The notes: generated by a model from the letters alone, not told the origin. 6,781 nucleotides of DNA from Lentisphaeria bacterium (GCA_016302725.1 JAEDNB010000114.1:1-6781); one strand, 5' to 3'. Shown: positions 1 to 6,374, counted from the first letter of the stretch. Program-made: numbers and translations.

Positions 1-43
1 GTCACGGCGAAGGTCGTGGGTTCGAGCCCCATCAACTCCGCCA
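1..43 (+). tRNA. tRNA-Asp(GTC), 3' half only
   Basis: The first 43 bases fold as the 3' part of a tRNA. Counting back from the encoded CCA (41-43) gives discriminator G73 at 40, the acceptor 3' strand CAACTCC at 33-39, and a T-arm with stem GTGGG (16-20) and CCCAT (28-32) around the loop TTCGAGC (21-27). The five-base variable loop is AGGTC (11-15) and the anticodon-stem 3' strand is GGCGA (6-10). This puts the anticodon at bases 1-3, GTC, which reads Asp codons. G73 and the GTCAC anticodon context agree with bacterial tRNA-Asp. The 5' half, which should begin GGAGTTG to pair with the acceptor strand, lies outside the window. CCA is encoded in the gene. The identity is read from the sequence by standard tRNA numbering. 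Confidence 0.93.
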
Positions 44-50
44 ATCCTTT

Positions 51-90
51 AGCCGCCGTGGCTACCTGCCACGGTGGCTTTTCTGTTTTC
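51..90 (+). terminator. Rho-independent terminator after tRNA-Asp
   Basis: An 11-bp stem, AGCCGCCGTGG (51-61) with CCACGGTGGCT (69-79), contains one G-U pair. A further C62-G68 pair closes a five-base loop. A T-rich tail (79-89, TTTTCTGTTTT) follows. It sits 7 bases after the tRNA CCA end and separates the tRNA transcript from the kamA-like gene. GTG codons inside the hairpin (such as 74) would extend the next reading frame but are not credible starts. Confidence 0.9.
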
Positions 91-138
91 TGGATTCGTG
101 GCATTCCCGTGTCCAGGTGTCGTGTCCTTGTATCCTTT

Positions 139-144
139 GGGGAG
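139..144 (+). promoter_or_regulatory. Shine-Dalgarno deciding the kamA start
   Basis: GGGGAG is followed by a 7-base spacer (145-151) and the ATG at 152. It supports 152 over the longer in-frame GTG at 74. No convincing promoter is visible in 91-138; the TATCCT at 131-136 lacks a good -35 and is too close to the start codon to be trusted. Confidence 0.75.
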
Positions 145-151
145 ATTCCAA

Positions 152-1264
152 ATGGAGTTGGTGTTTCGGGAAAAGCCCACTGCCAACCAGTGGTGGGACT
201 GGCGCTGGCAATGGGAGCATGCAGCGCACACATTGGAGGAGGCGGCGGCCTATCTTGGGGTTTCCCCGGAGAAGTGGGGGCATTGCCGACGGGGGGAATC
301 CGCCTATCCCCTTTTTGTGACCCCGTACTATCTGTCCCTGGCGGAGAGCCCCTCCCTGGATGACCCCATCTTGCGGCAGTGCATTCCCTCGGACGCGGAG
401 GTGGATTGCCAGGAAGGCGGGGAGGCCGATGCGTTGTCGGAGGAGGCCTGTTCCCCCGTTCCCCGGCTGGTGCACCGCTATCCGGACCGCGCCTTGCTGG
501 TGACAGGAAACCTCTGCGCCCTGCACTGCCGCCACTGCATGCGCAAGCGGGACTGGGGACGGGCCATGGCGCCTTTGTCCCAGGGAGAACTCACCCAGGT
601 GGTGGAGTACCTTCGCGCCCATCCCCAGGTGCGGGAGGTGCTGGTGTCGGGGGGCGACCCCCTCATGCTTCCGGAAGCCAACCTCCGGATGATCATCCAG
701 GCGCTTTCCTCCGTGGCCTCCGTGGAAATCCTCCGCTTTGGAAGCCGGGTTCCCTGTGCGCTGCCCCAACGGATCACCCCTCGCCTGGCGGCAATCCTGG
801 CAAGCGGCAAGCCCGCCTGGCTGGCTTGCCACTTCAACCATCCCCGGGAGTTGACCCGGGAGGTCCAGGCGGCCTGCGACATCCTGAATCGGGCCGGGGT
901 CTGCCTGGTGAACCAAAGCGTTCTGCTCAAGGGGGTGAACGACGACCCGGAGACCCTGGGACGCCTCTTCACTTCCCTTCTGCGCTTCCATGTGAAGCCC
1001 TACTATCTCTTCCACGGGGACCCCATCCAGGGAGCCATGCATTTCCGCACCGGCTTGGAAAAGGGACTCCAGATCATGGACCAGCTCCGGGGCAGAATCT
1101 CCGGGCTGGCCCTCCCCGCCTTTGCCTTCGACCTCCCCAAGGGCGCGGGGAAAATCCGCCTGCAACCCGAGCAGTGCCTGGGAAAGGATGAAAACGGCGC
1201 ACCTCTCTTCCGCTCCTGGCAGGGGAATGTACTCCCCTATCCCCAGGGATGCGGCAGGGATTGA
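152..1264 (+). CDS. kamA: Lysine 2,3-aminomutase family radical SAM enzyme (KamA-like), short C-terminus
   Basis: The 370-residue product probably interconverts L-lysine and beta-lysine using SAM, a [4Fe-4S] cluster and PLP, in the cytosol. Seen in the sequence: the cluster motif CALHCRHC (Cys122, 126, 129), Arg131 just after it, SGGDP (166-170), GSRVPCALPQRITP (197-210), NHP (229-231), HGDPIQGAMHFRT (288-300) and FDLPKGAGK (326-334). By alignment from memory to the Clostridium subterminale enzyme, Lys334 is the PLP lysine, Asp290 and Asp327 are the ligands of the substrate side-chain amine, and Arg131 binds the carboxylate. Keeping both aspartates favours lysine over glutamate as substrate. 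The chain ends at YPQGCGRD, about 45 residues shorter than the clostridial protein, and lacks most of the C-terminal CxCxxC zinc motif. The ATG at 152 was chosen because GGGGAG lies 7 bases upstream; the longer frame from 74 starts inside the tRNA terminator. EpmB, which beta-lysylates EF-P, is the main alternative family member. No ablB or epmA lies nearby, so the pathway is open. Confidence 0.9.
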   Translation: MELVFREKPTANQWWDWRWQWEHAAHTLEEAAAYLGVSPEKWGHCRRGESAYPLFVTPYYLSLAESPSLDDPILRQCIPSDAEVDCQEGGEADALSEEACSPVPRLVHRYPDRALLVTGNLCALHCRHCMRKRDWGRAMAPLSQGELTQVVEYLRAHPQVREVLVSGGDPLMLPEANLRMIIQALSSVASVEILRFGSRVPCALPQRITPRLAAILASGKPAWLACHFNHPRELTREVQAACDILNRAGVCLVNQSVLLKGVNDDPETLGRLFTSLLRFHVKPYYLFHGDPIQGAMHFRTGLEKGLQIMDQLRGRISGLALPAFAFDLPKGAGKIRLQPEQCLGKDENGAPLFRSWQGNVLPYPQGCGRD

Positions 1265-1425
1265 AGGCCTCGCCGACGCCCCGACACCCCCGGACACAGG
1301 CGCACCCCCGCCGCCATATTGGACAGCCAGGGAAGCGACGGCGGCGCCCCCCCCGCAGGGTGAAGGGATGCGTTTGCTTTTTCCTTCTTCCGGAGGAACT
1401 TTTCCGGGGGAGGGGCTGGGTTCTG

Positions 1426-1454
1426 TTGGAAAAATCCCAGGGGGGATTTATGTT
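1426..1454 (+). promoter_or_regulatory. Putative sigma-70-type promoter for rpsU
   Basis: TTGGAA (1426-1431) and TATGTT (1449-1454) are 17 bases apart, the optimal spacing. They would place the transcription start near 1461, about 100 bases before rpsU. The upstream part of this intergenic region (1265-1425) shows no gene and no strong hairpin; its open frames are GC-rich shadows without ribosome-binding sites. The promoter call is inferred from match and spacing alone. Confidence 0.4.
1432..1449. repeat. Inverted repeat in the promoter spacer
   Basis: AAATCCC (1432-1438) and GGGATTT (1443-1449) are perfect reverse complements around a 4-base centre. The dyad fills the spacer between the proposed -35 and -10 and overlaps the first base of the -10. 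It could be a repressor operator, or a weak 3' hairpin of the kamA transcript, although the bases after it (ATGTTAAG) are not a proper T-tract. Confidence 0.5.
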
Positions 1455-1481
1455 AAGCCCACTTTCGCTCCGGCGGGGGAG

Positions 1482-1540
1482 GGCCAGGAAAAGTCCTGGC
1501 CTGTCCATTCCTGACCGGATTCCAATCCCTTTTTCATTGG
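1482..1540 (+). promoter_or_regulatory. Hairpins in the rpsU leader
   Basis: GGCCAGGA (1482-1489) and TCCTGGCC (1494-1501) form a perfect 8-bp stem with the loop AAAG. A second, weaker dyad pairs CCAAT (1522-1526) with ATTGG (1536-1540). No T-run follows the first stem, so it is not a normal terminator. It lies in the presumed 5' untranslated region of rpsU and could be a regulatory or RNA-stabilising element. Ribosomal protein leaders are often autoregulated, but no known leader motif is recognised here. Confidence 0.45.
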
Positions 1541-1544
1541 CCCC

Positions 1545-1555
1545 AAGGGGGTGAT
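1545..1555 (+). promoter_or_regulatory. Extended Shine-Dalgarno of rpsU
   Basis: AAGGGGGTGAT can pair along its whole length with the 3' end of 16S rRNA (complement of AAGGAGGTGAT), with one G-U wobble. It lies 5 bases before the ATG at 1561. The CCCC immediately upstream (1541-1544) could fold back onto the G-run and partly mask it. The strength contrasts with the absence of any Shine-Dalgarno in the next two genes. Confidence 0.85.
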
Positions 1556-1560
1556 ACAGC

Positions 1561-1722
1561 ATGCCAGAAGTCAAGCTCCGCAAAGGTGATCCCATCGAGC
1601 GCGCCATCCGCCATCTCCGCAAGAAGATGGACAAGGAGAATGTGATGGATGAGTACAAGTCCCGCCAGGCTTACGTGAAGCCCTGCGAGGCCCGTCGTCG
1701 CGCGGCCGGTCTCATCCGGTAG
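1561..1722 (+). CDS. rpsU: 30S ribosomal protein S21 (short form)
   Basis: This small frame encodes 53 residues beginning MPEVKLRKGDPIERAIRHLR and ending RRRAAGLIR, with TAG at 1720-1722. The pattern matches bacterial S21: a beta-strand start (V-K-L-R), then G-(D/E)-P-I-E-x-A-(I/L)-R, a basic helix (HLRKKMDKE), a Y-x-x-R linker, the K-P-C-E-x-R-R segment, and a basic tail. S21 joins the small subunit platform near the 3' end of 16S rRNA and helps initiation. E. coli S21 has about 70 residues, so this copy lacks most of the C-terminal basic extension. A strong Shine-Dalgarno, a plausible promoter and a perfect terminator frame it as a single-gene transcript. The codon pattern is consistent with a highly expressed gene (AAG and CGC/CGT for basic residues). 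It is easy to miss because of its length. Confidence 0.93.
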   Translation: MPEVKLRKGDPIERAIRHLRKKMDKENVMDEYKSRQAYVKPCEARRRAAGLIR

Positions 1723-1743
1723 TTCTTCGTCCGGCTTATCGAC

Positions 1744-1800
1744 GGAAGCGAACAGAGCCCTGAACCTTTGTCTTCAGTCCTCTGTTCGCTTTCTTTGTTT
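1744..1800 (+). terminator. Rho-independent terminator after rpsU
   Basis: AAGCGAACAGAG (1746-1757) and CTCTGTTCGCTT (1780-1791) form a perfect 12-bp stem, extendable outward by G1745-T1792 and G1744-C1793. The apical part folds further: CTGAA (1760-1764) pairs with TTCAG (1773-1777). The T-rich tail TTCTTTGTTT (1791-1800) follows. It begins 21 bases after the rpsU stop and should isolate rpsU from DUF1846, unless read-through feeds the downstream genes. Confidence 0.93.
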
Positions 1801-1802
1801 CT

Positions 1803-1830
1803 GGGGCATGGCCCCTTTGCCCCTTTGCCC
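1803..1830. repeat. Short tandem GCCCCTTT repeat with a complementary GGGGC
   Basis: GGGGC (1803-1807), then ATG, then GCCCCTTT repeated two and a half times (1811-1830). GGGGC can pair with either GCCCC copy, so two alternative hairpins are possible between the rpsU terminator and the DUF1846 start. A function is not evident; it may simply be low-complexity drift. Confidence 0.5.
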
Positions 1831-1853
1831 AATCCCGCCGTCCTTTCCCTCCC

Positions 1854-3371
1854 ATGTCCCACGCCGCCTTTGACAACCAGAAATACCTGGAGGCCCAGAG
1901 AGCCTCCATCCTCCAGCGCGCCCTCCAGGGGGAGGGTCGCTTGTATCTGGAGTTCGGGGGCAAATTGATGGGGGATTTCCATGCGGCGCGGATTTTGCCG
2001 GGCTATGACCCGGATGTGAAGGTGCGTCTTCTGCAGAGCCTGGCGGCGGAGGCGGACATCATCGTCTGCATCTATGCGGAGGACATTGAGCGGAAGCGGA
2101 TCCGGGCGGATTTTGGCATCACCTACGACAATGCCGCCTTGAAATTGATTGACGACCTGCATGGAGTGGGGGTGGACGTGACCGCCGTGGTGGTCACGCG
2201 CTACTCTGGGCAGCCGGCCGTGCAGGCCTTCAAGCGTCGCCTGGAGGCCCATGGCATCCAGGTTTTCCTCCACGGCAACCTGGACGGCTATCCCAACCAG
2301 GTGGAGCGCATTGCCAGCCCGGAGGGCCTGGGCTCCCTTCGCTACGTGCCGGTGACCCGTCCCCTGGTGGTGGTCACCGGCCCGGGTCCCAACTCGGGGA
2401 AGATGGGCACCTGCCTCAGCCAAATCTACCATGAATTCCAGCAGGGAAGGCCGGCCAGGTATGCGAAATTCGAGAGTTTCCCCGTCTGGAACCTCCCCTT
2501 GAGCCATCCGGTGAACATCGCCTACGAATCCGCCACGGCGGACCTCCTGGACAGCAACGCCATGGACCATTTCCACTTCGAGGCCTACGGCGTGGCCGCC
2601 GTCAACTACAACCGGGACCTGCAGACCTTCCCCCTCCTGAAGGCCCTGCTGGAGCGGATTTCCGGCGGGAAGGGAGGCGGCTATCTTTCCCCCACCGACA
2701 TGGGGGTGAACTGCATTGCCTCGGGCATTGTGGACGACGTGGCGGTGCGGAAGGCGGCGGAGATGGAAATCATCCGGCGGTATTTCCAATATGTGGCCGC
2801 CCAGGAAATGGGGCGGGCCAAGGAGGAGACCGTCCGCCGGGCGGAGGAATTGGTGCGCCAGGCGGGGCTGACGCCCACGGACCGGATTGTGGTGGGCAAG
2901 GCCCGGGAGACGGCCCAGCGGTGTGAGAGCGAGGGGGAAGGGGATGGCGGCATCTTCTGCGGGGCGGCCATCCAACTGCCCGACGGCTTTGTAGCCACGG
3001 GGATGAACTCCAGCCTCATGCACTCCGCCGTGGCCATGATTCTCAACGCAGTGCGCCATCTGGCGGGCATTCCCAAGGACCAGCATCTTCTCCAGCCAGA
3101 CATCCTGGAGAAGGTCGCCCGCTTCAAGCACGGGCTGGGCACCAGCGCCAAGCGAAGCGGCCTGAACCTTTCCGAGGCCCTCATCGTCCTCACCGTTTCC
3201 TGCGCCACCTCCCCCCTGGGGCAGAAGGCGCTGGACTGCCTGGCTCAACTCAAGGGGTGCGATGTCCATCTATCCCATACCCCGGGGCACGGCGACGAAC
3301 AGGGGCTGCGGCACCTGGGGTGCTCCTACACCTACGACCCGCTGGCGCCCACAAGAAAGCTATTCCCCTAG
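1854..3371 (+). CDS. DUF1846 / UPF0371 family protein
   Basis: The 505-residue product matches the DUF1846 (UPF0371) family, whose members are about 490-510 residues long. This copy is full length. Recognisable conserved stretches are FDNQKYLEAQ (6-15), LYLEFGGKL (30-38), FGITYDN (87-93), VTGPGPNSGKMGTCLSQ (174-190, resembling a phosphate-binding loop), AKFESFPVWNLPL (204-216), HPVNIAYESATADL (218-231), SPTDMGVN (279-286), TGMNSSLMHSAVAMILNAVR (382-401) and SHTPGHGDEQGLRHLGC (474-490). Structures of family members exist but I know of no established reaction, so the biochemical role is left open. It appears soluble: no signal peptide or membrane span is seen. The ATG at 1854 places FDNQKYL where the family has it, although no Shine-Dalgarno precedes it; a 13-base pyrimidine run (1841-1853) abuts the start. 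No clear promoter was found in the 63 bases after the rpsU terminator. The SNF2 gene follows after 36 bases in the same direction, suggesting an operon. Confidence 0.93.
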   Translation: MSHAAFDNQKYLEAQRASILQRALQGEGRLYLEFGGKLMGDFHAARILPGYDPDVKVRLLQSLAAEADIIVCIYAEDIERKRIRADFGITYDNAALKLIDDLHGVGVDVTAVVVTRYSGQPAVQAFKRRLEAHGIQVFLHGNLDGYPNQVERIASPEGLGSLRYVPVTRPLVVVTGPGPNSGKMGTCLSQIYHEFQQGRPARYAKFESFPVWNLPLSHPVNIAYESATADLLDSNAMDHFHFEAYGVAAVNYNRDLQTFPLLKALLERISGGKGGGYLSPTDMGVNCIASGIVDDVAVRKAAEMEIIRRYFQYVAAQEMGRAKEETVRRAEELVRQAGLTPTDRIVVGKARETAQRCESEGEGDGGIFCGAAIQLPDGFVATGMNSSLMHSAVAMILNAVRHLAGIPKDQHLLQPDILEKVARFKHGLGTSAKRSGLNLSEALIVLTVSCATSPLGQKALDCLAQLKGCDVHLSHTPGHGDEQGLRHLGCSYTYDPLAPTRKLFP

Positions 3372-3373
3372 CG

Positions 3374-3401
3374 CCTCCTTTCCCTTCCCCTCCCCTTCCC
3401 T
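3374..3401. repeat. 28-nt homopyrimidine tract with a perfect mirror repeat
   Basis: Bases 3374-3401 contain only C and T. Within it, 3381-3401 reads identically forwards and backwards on one strand: TCCCTTCCCC, a central T at 3391, then CCCCTTCCCT. This is a mirror repeat, not an inverted repeat. Homopurine-homopyrimidine mirror repeats are the classic class that can form intramolecular triplex (H-DNA). It fills most of the gap between the DUF1846 stop and the SNF2 ATG and occupies the position where a Shine-Dalgarno would be expected. Confidence 0.85.
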
Positions 3402-3407
3402 GCGGCC

Positions 3408-6374
3408 ATGGATGAACCAGTGGAACATCCCCTGAAAACGCCCAGGAGGAGGAATCCCGACCAGGACCGCGCCCTGGATTCCCAGGGGCAGCTGGTGGAG
3501 TACGAGCATGGGTATCTCCGCCGCAAGATCCGGGAGGAGCGTGGCGTGCTCCCACCGCCACGCCGAAGCCGACCAGCTCCCTTCCTTCCCCCCGTCGCCC
3601 CCCAATGCGGCGTGGAATTCCTCGTCGTGCTGGAGTTGCCCTCCCTCCCCGCCCGCCTGACAGGGGAATTGTCCGTGGACATCTGGTGGCGGCCTGCGGG
3701 GGCGGCCGCCCCCCTGAACCCCGTGGTGGAGCAGCCGGACCTGACTGTCCCCCGCCAGGAAGACCAGGCCCTCCTGGCCTTCCTCCATCCCTATCGGGAG
3801 GCGCGCCCGGGATGCCGGGGCAACCGGTATCTGGTGCCCCAGGAGGCGCAGGGGGCGCTTTGCCGCCTTCTCTTTCCCCTGGTGGAGAATCTGCGCTGGA
3901 GCTGCCGTCTTCCCGGGCAGCCCTGGCGCCTGCACCGGTTGCGGGAAGCGGGGGAATCCCCCTGGTTTGCCCGCTGGGAACATGGGGAGGCGGGGAGGCG
4001 GCGTCCCCTCATATGGCTTGGGGGGGTGGAGGGGGACATTCCCCTGGAGCGCTGGCTGGCCCTCTCCCCGGCGGGCTGGGCACTGACGGAGGGTGGGCTC
4101 CATCTCCTTCGGCTGCGCCAGGCGGCGCCCCGTCTGCTGGCGTTGCTTGGCGCCCCCATGCCCTGGATGGAACGGCAGGAGGCGTGCCTCCTGGGGGAGG
4201 CCCTTGCCCTGGACGGCGGGGCGGACCTCTCCCAAATCCCAGAGGCGGAACGGGTTCCCGTGGAATCCCTCCCCCCCGTGGGAAAACTCTATGTCACCCC
4301 AGCAAGATACCGGCACCTGGGCAAGGAGCAACTCCAATGCGACCTCTCCTTCCGCTACGCCGACACCCTTTGCCCCGAAGACTCCCGGGAGACCCGGCTG
4401 CCTGGGAACCACCAGGTCCTCCTGCGGCAGCCCCAGGAGGAGGAAGCCCTCAAGGAGCGGCTCAGGGCACTGGGATTCCGGAAGGTGACGCGCACCGGCG
4501 GAGACGAAGACCCCGGCTGGAAACTCCTCCCCGCCCAGCTGGAAAGGGCGGTCCAGGCCCTGACCCTGGAAGGATGGGAAGTCACCGCCCAGGGAAAAAC
4601 CTACCGAAGGCCCGTGGAAAAGTCCTTCGGCGTGGCGGGAAGCGGCCTGGATTGGCTGGAACTCCAGGCCACCGCGCGCTTCCCCGACGGCACCGTCCTG
4701 GGCACGCCCCAGCTCCTCCAGGCCGCCCGGCAGGGTGCCAAGGCCGTCCGGCTGGATGACGGCACCTACGGCATCCTCCCCAGGGAATGGCTGGAAAAAT
4801 TCACCTCCCTGGTGGAAATCGGAGAATCCGACGACCAGCGGGTGCGCTTCCGCCAGGAGCAGGCCGCCCTCCTGGAAGCCCTCCTCCAGGAACAGCTCCA
4901 GGACCTGGACGGACAATACCAGAGAATCCTCCAGGGGCTTCGCAAGGCGCAGGAATTTCCCCAGGCGGAGGACTCCGTCCGTCCCCCGGAGTGGTTCCAG
5001 GCAGCCCTTCGTCCCTATCAGCACTCCGCCCTCGCCTGGCTTGTACGGCAGGAGAGGCGGGGGCTTTCCTGCATCCTGGCGGACGACATGGGGCTGGGCA
5101 AGACTGTCCAGGTGCTGGCGCTTTTGGCGCGGCGCCACGAGGAGAATCCCCTTCTTCCCAGCCTGGTGGTCATGCCCAGTTCCCTCCTTTTCAACTGGCA
5201 GTCGGAGGCGGCCCGTTTTGCCCCGCGCCTGCGCACCGCCTGCCACTATGGGCCGGGGCGGACCGCCACGCGGGAATGGTTTTCCCGCTTCGACCTGGTC
5301 TTCACCACCTATGGCACCCTGCGACAGGATTTGGACAAGTTGGCCGCCATCCCCCTGGACTACCTTGTGCTGGATGAATCCCAGGCCATCAAGAATGCCG
5401 ACAGCCTTACCGCCAAGGCCGCCAGGGCCCTGCGGGCAAACCACCGCCTGGCCATGACGGGCACCCCCGTGGAAAACCACCTGTCGGAACTCTTCAGCCA
5501 ACTCACCTTCCTGAACCCCGCCCTCTTCCAGCAGGGATTCACCCAGGCCCTGGCCCGGGACAACGGGCTTCTCACCAACCCCCAGACCGCCCAGAGGCTC
5601 CGGAGGGCCGTCAGCCCCTTCCTGCTCCGCCGGCGCAAGGAGCAGGTGGCCACCGACCTCCCCAGGAAAAGCGAGCAGGTCCTCTGGTGCCCACTGCCTC
5701 CACGGCAGAGGGAACTATATGACCAACTGCGGGATTTCTACCGCCAGGAGTTCTCCCAGGAGGGGACCGCCCCCAAGGCAAACATGCTCAATGCCCTCCT
5801 CCGCCTCCGGCAGGCCGCCTGCCACCCCGGCCTCGTCAATGAAAAATTCCTCCAGGAAGACTCCGCAAAACTGGCATGCCTCCAGGAAACCCTTCCGCCC
5901 CTCCTGGAAACGGGGCACAAGGCACTCCTCTTCTCCCAATTCACCTCCCTCCTGAAACTGGTGGCCGAAAAATGCCGGGAAAACCACTGGAACTTCGCCT
6001 ATCTGGACGGCGCAACCCAGGACCGAAAGGAGGTGGTCCGCCACTTCCAGGAAGACCCCGGCACCCAGCTCTTCCTCATCAGCCTCAAGGCAGGGGGAGT
6101 GGGCCTCAATCTCACCGCCGCCGACTACGTCTTCCTCCTGGACCCCTGGTGGAACCCCGCCGCCGAAGCACAGGCCATCGACCGCGCATACCGCATCGGA
6201 CAGACAAAACCCGTCTTCGCCTACCGCTTGGTGGCCCAGGACACAGTGGAGGAAAAGGTCCTCCAAATGCAACAGACAAAACGACTGGTGGCGCAGACCG
6301 CCCTGGACAACCAGCACACGGAACAGCTCCCCCCGGAACTCTCCCCCGAAATCCTGAAATCGCTTTTTGAATGA
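3408..6374 (+). CDS. SNF2-family DEAD-box-superfamily helicase/ATPase, no SWIM domain
   Basis: The 988-residue product is a bacterial SNF2/SWI2 double-stranded DNA translocase. The ATPase core fills the C-terminal half: RPYQHSALAWL (535-545), motif I DDMGLGKT (559-566), Ia VVMPSSLLFNW (587-597), II DESQ (656-659; most relatives have DEAQ or DEAH), III MTGTPVEN (683-690), IV ALLFSQFTSLL (839-849), V SLKAGGVGLNLT (892-903) and VI QAIDRAYRIGQ (922-932). All catalytic residues, including both arginine-finger-region arginines of motif VI, are present. The first 530 residues resemble the beta-rich region of long bacterial SNF2 proteins, for example DLSFRYAD (312-319) and DDGTYGILPREWL (450-462), but the N-terminal SWIM zinc finger that many relatives carry is absent. 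The ATG at 3408 is the first possible start after the DUF1846 stop in this frame. It has no Shine-Dalgarno, only the pyrimidine tract. Such proteins may remodel protein-DNA complexes or recycle RNA polymerase like RapA. No nuclease or methylase neighbours suggest a defence island. No clear terminator follows. Confidence 0.93.
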   Translation: MDEPVEHPLKTPRRRNPDQDRALDSQGQLVEYEHGYLRRKIREERGVLPPPRRSRPAPFLPPVAPQCGVEFLVVLELPSLPARLTGELSVDIWWRPAGAAAPLNPVVEQPDLTVPRQEDQALLAFLHPYREARPGCRGNRYLVPQEAQGALCRLLFPLVENLRWSCRLPGQPWRLHRLREAGESPWFARWEHGEAGRRRPLIWLGGVEGDIPLERWLALSPAGWALTEGGLHLLRLRQAAPRLLALLGAPMPWMERQEACLLGEALALDGGADLSQIPEAERVPVESLPPVGKLYVTPARYRHLGKEQLQCDLSFRYADTLCPEDSRETRLPGNHQVLLRQPQEEEALKERLRALGFRKVTRTGGDEDPGWKLLPAQLERAVQALTLEGWEVTAQGKTYRRPVEKSFGVAGSGLDWLELQATARFPDGTVLGTPQLLQAARQGAKAVRLDDGTYGILPREWLEKFTSLVEIGESDDQRVRFRQEQAALLEALLQEQLQDLDGQYQRILQGLRKAQEFPQAEDSVRPPEWFQAALRPYQHSALAWLVRQERRGLSCILADDMGLGKTVQVLALLARRHEENPLLPSLVVMPSSLLFNWQSEAARFAPRLRTACHYGPGRTATREWFSRFDLVFTTYGTLRQDLDKLAAIPLDYLVLDESQAIKNADSLTAKAARALRANHRLAMTGTPVENHLSELFSQLTFLNPALFQQGFTQALARDNGLLTNPQTAQRLRRAVSPFLLRRRKEQVATDLPRKSEQVLWCPLPPRQRELYDQLRDFYRQEFSQEGTAPKANMLNALLRLRQAACHPGLVNEKFLQEDSAKLACLQETLPPLLETGHKALLFSQFTSLLKLVAEKCRENHWNFAYLDGATQDRKEVVRHFQEDPGTQLFLISLKAGGVGLNLTAADYVFLLDPWWNPAAEAQAIDRAYRIGQTKPVFAYRLVAQDTVEEKVLQMQQTKRLVAQTALDNQHTEQLPPELSPEILKSLFE

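Noticed and set aside
68..76. GCCACGGTG shared between the tRNA terminator and the array core
   Set aside because: Only nine bases match, and in the terminator they are explained by the stem; likely coincidence in GC-rich DNA.
74..151. Upstream extension of kamA to a GTG at 74
   Set aside because: The start would lie inside the tRNA terminator stem, while ATG 152 has a well-spaced Shine-Dalgarno and gives an N-terminus matching the family (WWDWRWQ near residue 14).
62..1297. Minus-strand 411-codon frame opposite kamA
   Set aside because: Shadow of the KamA-like gene, whose catalytic motifs on the + strand are unmistakable.
1122..1554. Two + strand frames (1122-1514 and 1249-1554) in the kamA-rpsU interval
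   Set aside because: No ribosome-binding site, composition typical of non-coding GC-rich DNA (Pro/Arg-rich), overlap with the kamA end and the rpsU promoter and hairpins.
1671..3269. Long minus-strand frame over DUF1846 and the end of rpsU
   Set aside because: It overlaps two confidently identified + strand genes and the rpsU terminator, and its translation shows no family features.
3360..5501. Long (713-codon) minus-strand frame antisense to the SNF2 gene
   Set aside because: It is the mirror of a GC-rich, third-position-biased gene with conserved SNF2 sequence on the + strand; the antisense product shows no recognisable domain.
3408..6374. SNF2 gene as part of a known anti-phage system such as DISARM
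   Set aside because: No methylase, nuclease, DUF1998 or PLD gene accompanies it; the neighbours are housekeeping-type genes.
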